Assembly (NCBI RefSeq): GCF_000368625.1 | Contig: NZ_KB849576.1 | Coordinates: 186,001-250,000 of the forward strand | Source of the DNA: Acinetobacter schindleri CIP 107287 | GTDB taxonomy: Bacteria; Pseudomonadota; Gammaproteobacteria; Pseudomonadales; Moraxellaceae | Direction: 5' to 3' | DNA: 64,000 bases | Program-made: the position numbers and the translations under genes | The notes under the pieces: generated by a model | Told to the model about the DNA's origin: nothing | The model's input: only the letters and a program-made list of their open reading frames with translations | Databases searched by the model: none | Part shown: in pieces, positions 7,457-15,411 of the stretch | How the letters are laid out: the number at the start of each line of letters is the position of its first letter | Numbering within the stretch: the stretch's first letter is position 1

Positions 7457-9612
7457 ATGAATACGCCATTCTTGAAATCCGCTTTAGCTTTCGCAGTGCT
7501 TTCTGCATTGGCTGTTCAAACACAAGCTGAAGTACAATCAGTTGACAATACTAAAGAACTACAAGAATCTACTTCATCGCTTGAAGCTCCTACATCTGAT
7601 GCCGTTAAACTCAATACGATTGTAGTTACTACAGCAGGTGGTTATGAGCAAAACATTGCGGATGCAGCAGCAACAATTTCAGTGATTACAGGCGAAGAGT
7701 TAGCAAAAAAATCGTATAGCGATGTGACTGATGCACTTAAAATGTCCCGGGTGTTTTTGTGAATGGTGGTGGTACCAACCAAACCATTTCAATCCGTGGG
7801 ATGGGTTCAGCTTATACCTTATTCTTAATCGATGGTAAGCCAATGAATGATGGTAGCCTATTGACCACAAACGGTGGGGTAGCGGGTGCATCTGTAAACT
7901 TTTTACCACCTATCGAAGCGATTGAACGTATTGAAGTGATTCGTGGTCCATCTTCATCTTTATATGGCTCAGATGCGATGGGGGGGGTGATTAACATCAT
8001 TACCAAAAAACATCAGGATCAGTTGACCGGAAGTATTCGTACCGAATATATCAAGGCGGGCCAATCAAATGATGTGAATAACGATGCAACAAATACCAGT
8101 TTATATGTCAATGCACCTTTAATTGATAATTTATTGTCATTACAGGTAAATGCTGGTTTTCAAACCATTGAAGAAAGTGATTTACAAAAAAATAATACCG
8201 AATCTGCTGAAAGTGATCCTGAATTTAAAAAGAAAAATTTAGGTGCAAAATTTGTTTATACGCCAAATGATAAAAATACGATTACTGCAGAATATATAAA
8301 CACCCAGCAAGAAAGAACACATAATCCTGGCAAAAGTATGTTGCCAGAAAGTAGCCGGACTTATTCTGAATTAGAGAAAAATAATTATAATTTAATTCAT
8401 GAAGGTAAATATGAAAATTTAGTAGTTAATTCATATTTACAATATGATAAAGACCAAAATAATGCGATTACTGGCCGAACTGTCAATGGTGTGACCAACC
8501 CGGGCGGAATTTTATTTGAAACAATGACCGCAAACTCGCAAGGTACCTATTTCTTTGATCAACACACTTTAACGGTGGGTGGACGTTTCTTGAAAGAAAA
8601 CTTAGAAGATGGGACGACCAACCAAGAGCCAACTATGGCAGGTAAAGTCACTAAAATGGATCGTTACCAATGGTCATTGTTTGCTGAAGATACTTGGAAC
8701 GTCACTGATGATTTAGCATTAACCTTAAGCGGACGTTATGATGAGAATGAGTTCTTTGGTAGTAACTTCAGTCCTAAAGCATATGCAGTCTATAAAGCAA
8801 ATGATAATTTCATCCTGAAAGGCGGTGTAATTTCAGGATATAAAGCTCCAAGCTTACGGGATTCATCTTCAGACTATCGTTTAGGTTCAATGGGTGGCGC
8901 GATTATTGCCAACCCAGATTTAAAACCAGAAAGCAGTTTAACCTATGAAACAGGTATTGCATTTGAAGATTCAGATCTTGGTTTAACTGCAAGTCTGATG
9001 CTTTATCAAACCGATTTCAAAGATAAGATTACCCGTTCTGGCCGTATTGCAGGTAGTCGAGCTCAAGATGAAAATGGTAATGCTATTGAACTAACAGGAA
9101 GCGCATTGGATGAATGGATGGCAGATAGCGCATTTTACCAAGCTAATCCTGAACTTCCATATAGCAGTACAGGCTATACACGTAAATTCAACATCGATGA
9201 AGCAACAATCCAAGGTCTTGAATTAACAACAGATTATCAAATCACGGATTATATTAAATACAGACAGTCTTATACCTATACAGACAGTGAACAAAAAAGT
9301 GGTGCAGATAAAGGTAAACCTTTAAATGATTTACCAAAGCATATGTTTAATGCAGGTCTAGATTGGGATGTAAATGATCAATTACTCTTATGGACTCAGG
9401 CTAATTATCGTGGTGAAACAGCAGGTACATCAGCAGATGTGCGCACACCTTCTTATACGTTCGTGGACCTAGGAGCAGTCTATAAATACACAGATCAATT
9501 GCAGTTCTCGACAGGTATTTATAATGTCACCAATAAAAATGTCGTGGAAGATGGCAATAACTATGTACTGGACGGAAGACGCTATAGTTTTGCATTAAAC
9601 TATAAATTCTAA
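7457..9612 (+). pseudogene. TonB-dependent siderophore receptor, interrupted by a single-base frameshift
   Basis: Two overlapping frames together encode one outer-membrane receptor. The first (7457-7762) has a signal peptide (cleavage near residue 24), a TonB-box-like LNTIVVTT and the plug start, then derails at TDALKMSRVFL. The second, from about 7743, resumes as VPGVFVNGGGTNQTISIRGMG and continues through the plug (RGPSSSLYGSDAMGG) and barrel to a terminal YSFALNYKF ending in Phe, as outer-membrane barrels do. Adding one A to the AAAA run at 7739-7742 restores DALKNVPGVFVNGG and a product of 718 aa. It lies behind a Fur box, so the ligand is probably a ferric siderophore, possibly catecholate; the exact substrate is not assignable. 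It could be a real null allele, a phase-variable tract or a homopolymer sequencing error. Confidence 0.85.
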
Positions 9613-9631
9613 GTCCATTCTTCATTGAATG

Positions 9632-9662
9632 AAATAAAAGGGGCAATTGCCCCTTTTATTTC
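9632..9662 (+). terminator. Terminator after the TonB-dependent receptor
   Basis: Perfect palindrome centred on GGGGCAATTGCCCC with flanking AAATAAAA / TTTTATTT, directly after the receptor stop and before the methyltransferase. Confidence 0.85.
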
Positions 9663-9706
9663 GATGTTAAGAAATGTTTTGGCAAAGGTTTTAAAATAGG
9701 AAGATT

Positions 9707-10993
9707 ATGAATAAAAATCAAGGTTATGTGTTGGATAGCGTTTATCCAATGTTTTTCTATAAAGAAACTCAACCAATTTGGTTAAATACAATCATCCAAT
9801 TTCAAGGTTTTAAAACTCCCGATATTCGAGAAACATTTTCCTATTTAGAGTTGGGCTGTGCAACAGGAATTAACCTAATTGTTGCAGCAATTTATCATCC
9901 GCATGCAAATTTTGTTGGTGTGGATTTTAATCCGGTACATATTGAAACAGCCAATCGTTTTGCAAAGCAATTGGGTATTAAAAATGTTACGTTCATCCAC
10001 AGTGACTTCGAGCATTTTTTACGGACAAATCAACAAGCTTTTGATTATATTGTGAATCATGGGACCTATACTTGGATTGCATCTCAGCAGCAACATACAT
10101 TATTAGATATTGTCGCAAACTCACTCAAAGAGGGGGGAGTCTTTTATCTACACTATATGTGTAGTCCGGGGTCGCTCGCATTAGACCCCATACAGAAATT
10201 GTTGCATCTGGTTGATCAGCATACTGAAGTTACCTCGGAACATAGTATTGCAATCGGCAAAAAATTATTTCATGATCTCAATCAGGCAGGTACATTTATA
10301 AATCATCCAAAAATCGATGCAATTATAAAAACTTTAGACAGTTCAAATGCAGCCTTGGCGCATGAGTTTTTAACTGAGCATTGGAAGCCTTTATATAGTG
10401 TTGATGTGCATCGTCAAGTTTTTCAGACTACAAAATCGACTTATATTGCCAGTGCGCAGCCTTGTGAGAATTTAGACAGTATCAGTATTCCTTTGAATAT
10501 GCAGCAGATGATTAAAAGTATTCAAGCACCTGCTTTAAAAGAATATTTAAAGGACTTAGCTCGAGATGCCAAGCAAAGAGAAGATATCTTTTTGAAGAAT
10601 CCACAGATGTTTCATAAAACTGAGCATTTACAAGTACTGGGCCAGCTTAATTTTAAACTGCAATCGAATATTCCCAAAAATGGTATTCGTGCTTTTAAAA
10701 CACCGATTGGTCAAATTCAGGCACCTGAGCAGGTAATTTCGGTATTACTTGATCTGCTGTCCAAACAAAATGCAGATTTTAAAACTTTATCTCAACTTTC
10801 AGTATTCAAAGAGAATTTCATATTTTTAATAGAAACAATCTTTTTAATGATGAATGAACAATATATATTGCCGATCCTCAATCCAATCGAACAGATTAAT
10901 AGCGATTTAGTACAGCAATTTAATATACTTATGCAAGACAAGGGGATACGTTTAAAACTTATTCCAGAATGTGGAACAGCGATAGGAACCTAA
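9707..10993 (+). CDS. Class I SAM-dependent methyltransferase with a C-terminal regulatory-type domain
   Basis: A 428-aa protein. SAM-binding motif I is YLELGCATGINL (about residue 47), the acidic residue ending strand 2 is in GVDFNPVHIE, and post-I/IV features follow (FIHSDFEHF, FDYIVNHGTYTWI). The C-terminal half (about 215-428) resembles the methyltransferase regulatory domain that accompanies such enzymes. The substrate is unknown. It has an AGGA ribosome-binding site. It lies downstream of the receptor but behind a terminator, so it is either read through or separately expressed. Base composition is visibly more AT-rich than in flanking housekeeping genes, as in the middle of the receptor gene, which may mean the two arrived together. 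Confidence 0.85.
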   Translation: MNKNQGYVLDSVYPMFFYKETQPIWLNTIIQFQGFKTPDIRETFSYLELGCATGINLIVAAIYHPHANFVGVDFNPVHIETANRFAKQLGIKNVTFIHSDFEHFLRTNQQAFDYIVNHGTYTWIASQQQHTLLDIVANSLKEGGVFYLHYMCSPGSLALDPIQKLLHLVDQHTEVTSEHSIAIGKKLFHDLNQAGTFINHPKIDAIIKTLDSSNAALAHEFLTEHWKPLYSVDVHRQVFQTTKSTYIASAQPCENLDSISIPLNMQQMIKSIQAPALKEYLKDLARDAKQREDIFLKNPQMFHKTEHLQVLGQLNFKLQSNIPKNGIRAFKTPIGQIQAPEQVISVLLDLLSKQNADFKTLSQLSVFKENFIFLIETIFLMMNEQYILPILNPIEQINSDLVQQFNILMQDKGIRLKLIPECGTAIGT

Positions 10994-11021
10994 AAAAAAG
11001 CCACCGATCGGTGACTTTTTT
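10994..11021. terminator. Bidirectional terminator between convergent genes
   Basis: CACCGATCGGTG core flanked by an A-run on the left and a T-run on the right, placed between the ends of the methyltransferase and the 11023 gene. It can serve both strands. Confidence 0.8.
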
Positions 11022-11022
11022 A

Positions 11023-12030
11023 TTATTTAATAATTTCTAAAATCTTGAGTGTTTGTTCTAAATAATAAAACTGTTTCAGATATTGGCGTGCACGTTCACG
11101 TAAATGACCTTGTGAAATCATCTGCTGAATGACAGGGACCAGTAACACATTTAATTCATGTTGAATCAGCGACTCATTGATATTCAGATCACGAAGTAGC
11201 AGGTCAAAAGTGTGTTCCTGATTACGGACATACCAGGCATGTACGCCATCCTGTATCTGCTGTTGCAGATAATCGGTCTGGCGCATGTGATCCCAGATTT
11301 CATGGCCCAAATTCACAGTCTGGGTCAGGTCTTGTACTTCAATATAATTCTTTAATACGGACAGAGGCATGTCTTTGATTTTATGCCAGAGATTCGCTTG
11401 AAAATGATAAAGTTTTTCATCATCAAAATGCTGGTTCAGGATATTTTCACTCAACTGGCCAAGCTTGAGAATATTCTTTTGCAAGTATTTGGCAATGGTA
11501 TTGTCCAGACTGGTATCAGTCACATTTTCCAGTACAGATTTGCCCATTTTCATAAAGCGGGAAACGCCCGGTACACTCTTGGCAATCACCGAATTATCCA
11601 GATAATCCTGAATTGAATGCTGGATCAATTGGCTGATCATGGCAGAGAAGGCGGGATTATTCACCACTTTCTTGATCAGGCGCTGACGATGACCACTTTT
11701 ACTTGCGACATACTGAGCAATCTTATCAATGGTCAGTACAGGAATCACATCGGCAATCTTGGTATTGTCATTTGCAGGGTGGACCAGAGCAAAACGGATA
11801 TGTTCTGCAATCTGTTCAATCAGAAAAGAGCTGGCTGCTGTGCCTAATATTTGTTTTTGCAATAGCAGGTTAATTTGCATCGGACTCCACAGATCTTTCA
11901 GGGTCTGTTTGCGGAACCAGAGATAAAAGGTCTGAAACTCATTTTGAATCGTTTCAGATTGAGCAAATGACTGATCTAGAAAGTCAAGCTGAGCTTCGAT
12001 CAATTGCTCAATCATCGGGTGTTTCTGCAT
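11023..12030 (-). CDS. Conserved hypothetical protein, 335 aa, all-helical
   Basis: Not recognised. The sequence is soluble-looking and strongly helical, rich in Gln, Leu and Ile, with several repeated-looking amphipathic stretches such as LIQHSIQDYLDNSVIAKSV and LSENILNQHF. There is no signal peptide, membrane segment or catalytic motif. It begins 14 bp after the alpha/beta hydrolase gene on the same strand, so the two are probably co-transcribed and may work together. No good Shine-Dalgarno is seen at either ATG (12030 or 12015). Confidence 0.75.
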   Translation of the reverse strand: MQKHPMIEQLIEAQLDFLDQSFAQSETIQNEFQTFYLWFRKQTLKDLWSPMQINLLLQKQILGTAASSFLIEQIAEHIRFALVHPANDNTKIADVIPVLTIDKIAQYVASKSGHRQRLIKKVVNNPAFSAMISQLIQHSIQDYLDNSVIAKSVPGVSRFMKMGKSVLENVTDTSLDNTIAKYLQKNILKLGQLSENILNQHFDDEKLYHFQANLWHKIKDMPLSVLKNYIEVQDLTQTVNLGHEIWDHMRQTDYLQQQIQDGVHAWYVRNQEHTFDLLLRDLNINESLIQHELNVLLVPVIQQMISQGHLRERARQYLKQFYYLEQTLKILEIIK

Positions 12031-12044
12031 ATTGATTCTAAAAG

Positions 12045-13082
12045 TTAATTTAAAGGGATGAGTTTATCAGCAAGTGGATTTTTTAGGGTCTGTGTCTTTG
12101 CAAGAAAAGGTAAATAATACTGTGCAACCTGTCTTTCTGCTTCAAGAATCGGTATATGACCGACATTGTTCAGGATCACTGGTGTTTCGGCACGTTTAAA
12201 TAGGGAGTGCAGCTCTTTAGCCACTTCAACATTAATAATACGATCCTGCTTACCCCATAAAATCAACGTTGGTGCTTCTACAGTACGGGTCAAACGAGCA
12301 AATGTTTCCGGCGTGTAGATCCGGCTCAGCATGACAATTTGATCAATAGCTTTGCTGGTCTGCTCGGAACGGGAAATCAGCAGTTTTTCCTGGGCATGTT
12401 TTAACTGATCTGAGAGAGCAGGCGGATGCTGCATCAGTTTATGACTGACATCTTCCAGATCTCCCGGTTTGCTTACAATCAGGTTCTTTAAAGCATATGG
12501 ATCACGAGTATAGCGCGTATTGGCGTTTTTATAGATTCCGGCACTATTCAGTAAGAACAGGCTTTGCGTATCGAAAGGATATTGAGAAGCATAAACTGTG
12601 GCAATCGACCCCCCTAGAGAATGTCCAGCAACATGCAGATTCTCATTGACATCCAAAGCTTCCAGAAAGATACGCAGTTGAGAGGTTACATTCGGTACTG
12701 AGAAATCAAAATCTGCAGGTGTACGGGTGTCACCATTATTGGGTAAATCGGGAACGATCACATGATAATAAGGGGTAAGAAACCGTGCGACACGATTCCA
12801 GTCGTCTTTGGTGCCCGCCAGACCATGAATCAGTAAAATAGACGGTTTATTGACATTCCCGCCCTCGTTATAGCTCCAGGAAATATGACCGACTTTCAGT
12901 GTTTTGCTTTTCAGACCCGCCTGTAGCCGTTCCTGAACCAGATACTGGCTAAGAATATTATTACTTGGCTGAGCACGCGTAGGAAAACTGACTTGGGCCT
13001 GACTTAGTGTGCTGAAGCTTGGGGCTAATATTAGAGTCATGGCGCAGAGTAATTTTGAGCGCTTTATTAATTTTCTTATCAT
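12045..13082 (-). CDS. Exported alpha/beta-fold hydrolase (lipase/esterase-like)
   Basis: 345 aa from the ATG at 13082, which has AGGA nine bases upstream; an ATG at 13106 exists but has no ribosome-binding site. The N-terminus MIRKLIKRSK plus a hydrophobic stretch ending in LSQAQ is a signal peptide, so the protein is exported to the periplasm or beyond. Fold motifs are the oxyanion HGLAGTKDDW (residue 86 on), the nucleophile elbow GHSLGGS (Ser155), the acid in LILWGKQDRI, and the His in VGHIPILEAE. The substrate is unknown; lipase, esterase or C-C hydrolase activity are possible. Confidence 0.85.
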   Translation of the reverse strand: MIRKLIKRSKLLCAMTLILAPSFSTLSQAQVSFPTRAQPSNNILSQYLVQERLQAGLKSKTLKVGHISWSYNEGGNVNKPSILLIHGLAGTKDDWNRVARFLTPYYHVIVPDLPNNGDTRTPADFDFSVPNVTSQLRIFLEALDVNENLHVAGHSLGGSIATVYASQYPFDTQSLFLLNSAGIYKNANTRYTRDPYALKNLIVSKPGDLEDVSHKLMQHPPALSDQLKHAQEKLLISRSEQTSKAIDQIVMLSRIYTPETFARLTRTVEAPTLILWGKQDRIINVEVAKELHSLFKRAETPVILNNVGHIPILEAERQVAQYYLPFLAKTQTLKNPLADKLIPLN

Positions 13083-13389
13083 GGCGTCACATTCCTTGTC
13101 TTGCATCCAGTGTACTGTTCAAAACAGTTTCATCCTGAAGCAAATCCACCTTGTTCGGATAAAATTATAGAGTTATTTCTATTGTAAATAATTGTGAAGT
13201 AATGTCACCAATAAGTTATTCGCATAAGTGAAAAAAAATCAGTTTTCATGTGAACTCTGATCATAAATTGAAATATTAGTGTGATGCAGGTCCACTGATA
13301 GAAATTTAGACAAGCTGATTTTTTGCAAGTGACATTCATAAATCAGAGGATTAAGATATTGCAACTTAAAACAACGGTGGTAAACACGA
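13083..13389. other. Divergent intergenic region upstream of the carbonic anhydrase gene
   Basis: About 300 AT-rich bases between the divergent hydrolase and carbonic anhydrase genes. It must hold both promoters, but no well-matched -35/-10 pair, operator or RNA structure stood out. Confidence 0.4.
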
Positions 13390-14004
13390 ATGCTCACAGC
13401 TCAGGAAGCTATAGAACGTCTTAAAAAGGGTAACCAACGCTTTGTCAACGGTGAAACGCAGCATTTAAAATTATTATCGCATCAGCAACGTGCTGAAATG
13501 GCAGAAAGTCAGGAACCATTTGCTATTGTTTTAGGATGTTCAGATTCACGTGTGCCAGCAGAAATGGTATTTGACCAAGGTTTGGGTGATCTGTTTGTCA
13601 TTCGCGTAGCAGGGAATATTGTCGCGCCGTCTCAGGTTGGTAGTGTTGAGTTTGCTGCAGAAAGCTTTGGTTGTCCTGTAGTCATTGTTTTGGGTCATAC
13701 ACATTGTGGCGCAATTCATTCTACGATTGAAGCACTGACCAATCCGGCAACTCCGCCATCTGCAAATCTGATGTCAATTGTTAACCGTGTACGTCCATCA
13801 GTTGAAATTCTGATGCAGACTGAACTGAAGGATGACCTGAACAAACTGTCTAAGCATGCAGTACGTTCGAATGTATTTGCTTCTGTGAACCAGTTACGTC
13901 ATGGTTCAGCAGTACTGGAAAATCTCATTGCACAAGGCAAATTACTGGTGGTGGGTGCTGAATACTCACTGGAAACTGGTGAAGTCACCTTTTTTGATTT
14001 CTAA
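13390..14004 (+). CDS. Beta-class carbonic anhydrase
   Basis: A 204-aa cytoplasmic zinc enzyme interconverting CO2 and bicarbonate. Expected zinc ligands are visible: Cys50 and Asp52 in GCSDSRVPAE, with the Asp/Arg dyad, and His103 and Cys106 in GHTHCGAI. The flanking IRVAGNIV segment is typical of the family. The start has a GGTGG element eight bases upstream. It is a monocistronic unit ending in a strong hairpin. Bicarbonate supply feeds carboxylases and pH balance. Confidence 0.93.
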   Translation: MLTAQEAIERLKKGNQRFVNGETQHLKLLSHQQRAEMAESQEPFAIVLGCSDSRVPAEMVFDQGLGDLFVIRVAGNIVAPSQVGSVEFAAESFGCPVVIVLGHTHCGAIHSTIEALTNPATPPSANLMSIVNRVRPSVEILMQTELKDDLNKLSKHAVRSNVFASVNQLRHGSAVLENLIAQGKLLVVGAEYSLETGEVTFFDF

Positions 14005-14025
14005 TTTGAATTTTAAGAATGAATG

Positions 14026-14059
14026 ATATTAAAGGCGCCTTAGAGGGCGCCTTTAATAT
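14026..14059. terminator. Bidirectional terminator overlapping the tesA 3' end
   Basis: Fourteen-base arms, ATATTAAAGGCGCC (14026-14039) and its complement (14046-14059), around a 6-nt loop. It ends carbonic anhydrase transcripts and, on the other strand, includes the last codons and stop of tesA. Confidence 0.88.
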
Positions 14060-14675
14060 ATGGATAAGCATTATTTAACAGGATACTTTGTGCCTTGGCA
14101 TTTGGATGTACCAGATCCTGTTGCATCAAGTTTTTATTTCCTGCCACCCCATTCAAAAAGAATGGTAACAATTTCACTTTATATTGCTGGCTCACCACCT
14201 TGTAATTATTTTCAAAAGCTTTTGTATAACTTTGACCATAATTTGGCGGCATTTTCATGCCAAAAAGAATGACTTTTGCTTTGGCTTTCTGACTTTGCTG
14301 AACCAGATTTGCCAGATTTTTCTGAATCATCTGTGGCGGCTGACCACGTAGGCCATCATTACCACCCAGTTCAATAACGACAATATGTGGCTTATGGGTC
14401 TGGAGCAGTTTAGGCAGACGTGCCAGTGCACCGCTGGTGGTTTCGCCGCTTACACTTGCATTGACCACTTTATGCTGTTTCGGATACTGTTGGTTTAAAC
14501 GTTTTTGCAACAGATTGACCCAACCCTGTTCAGGTTGAATACCATAACCCGCACTTAAGCTGTCACCCAGAATCATAATGGTCTTTGCTGAAACCAGCAC
14601 CGGCATCAGGCACAGGCCAAACAGTGCTAAGCTGCGGAATAAATAAGACTTTAGAATTTGAATATTCAGATGCAT
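14040..14675 (-). CDS. tesA: Periplasmic GDSL-family arylesterase/thioesterase, TesA type
   Basis: 211 aa from the ATG at 14675. A signal peptide (MHLNIQILKSYLFRSLALFG to VSA) precedes the mature enzyme. SGNH-hydrolase blocks are present: ILGDSLSAGYG (nucleophile Ser39), the block III-type GGNDGLRG and the C-terminal DLVHPNAKAQ with the Asp/His pair. TesA is a lysophospholipase/thioesterase/arylesterase. It is divergent from ybbA-ybbP, as in E. coli, with only 9 bp between start codons. The start lacks a clear Shine-Dalgarno; the longer frame to 14762 overlaps ybbA and was not used. Confidence 0.9.
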   Translation of the reverse strand: MHLNIQILKSYLFRSLALFGLCLMPVLVSAKTIMILGDSLSAGYGIQPEQGWVNLLQKRLNQQYPKQHKVVNASVSGETTSGALARLPKLLQTHKPHIVVIELGGNDGLRGQPPQMIQKNLANLVQQSQKAKAKVILFGMKMPPNYGQSYTKAFENNYKVVSQQYKVKLLPFFLNGVAGNKNLMQQDLVHPNAKAQSILLNNAYPYIKGAL

Positions 14676-14684
14676 AGGAAAAGT

Positions 14685-15410
14685 ATGATTCAAGATCGCC
14701 AGAAAGCTACCATCATGCCACAGCCAATAATTTCTGCTCAACAATTGACACAAAAGATACAACTATCACAAAAACAGTTGACGATTTTTGAGGACCTCAA
14801 TCTGGAGATTCTGGCTGGAGAACAGGTGGCGATTACAGGACGATCCGGCTCTGGAAAATCCACCTTACTGGGCATACTGGCAACCCTGGATCAGGCCAGT
14901 TCAGGTCAGTTACAGGTCTGTGGCGAATCCATTACTGAAATGAATGAAGAACAGCGAGCCAAGGTCAGACTGGAAAATATCGGTTTTGTATTTCAGTCTT
15001 TTCAGCTGTTGCCACATCTGACTGCATTAGAAAATGTGATGTTGCCCTTGCGTTTACAGCCAAACTTCAATTATGCCGCAGCTGAACAAAAAGCGTTGAA
15101 TCTGTTGCAAAGAGTAGGGCTGGACCGTCAGGCCCAGCAAACCCCTAAAGTGCTTTCTGGCGGGGAACAGCAACGTGTTGCGATTGCCCGTGCTTTGGTG
15201 AGTGAGCCAAAAATTATTTTTGCTGATGAACCGACTGGAAATCTGGATGGGGAGACCGCCAAGGAAATTGAACAGCTGTTATTTCAGTTAAACCATGAAT
15301 TGGGTACCACTTTAATTCTCGTGACCCATGACCAGAAACTGGCACAACTATGCCAGCGTCATTTTGAGTTAAGCAATGGTCAGTTGACTGAACATGTGAA
15401 TGGAGGATGA
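14685..15410 (+). CDS. ybbA: ABC transporter ATP-binding protein, YbbA type
   Basis: About 241 aa. Walker [10 protein letters not shown] (residues 52-60), Q-loop [11 protein letters not shown], signature [15 protein letters not shown], Walker [13 protein letters not shown] and the H-loop LVTHDQ are all present. It belongs to the LolD/MacB-like ATPases that pair with FtsX-type permeases. The start at 14685 is supported by AGGA; an ATG at 14715 is an alternative. The stop is one base before the ybbP start, so the two are an operon. Location next to tesA matches the E. coli tesA-ybbAP locus; its cargo is not established. Confidence 0.9.
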   Translation: MIQDRQKATIMPQPIISAQQLTQKIQLSQKQLTIFEDLNLEILAGEQVAITGRSGSGKSTLLGILATLDQASSGQLQVCGESITEMNEEQRAKVRLENIGFVFQSFQLLPHLTALENVMLPLRLQPNFNYAAAEQKALNLLQRVGLDRQAQQTPKVLSGGEQQRVAIARALVSEPKIIFADEPTGNLDGETAKEIEQLLFQLNHELGTTLILVTHDQKLAQLCQRHFELSNGQLTEHVNGG

Positions 15411-15411
15411 T

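Noticed and set aside
7457..7762. A separate 101-aa protein gene
   Set aside because: It is the signal peptide and plug start of the frameshifted receptor, not an independent gene.
14688..14762. Longer tesA starting at 14762
   Set aside because: It would overlap ybbA and place non-signal sequence before a clear signal peptide that starts at 14675.
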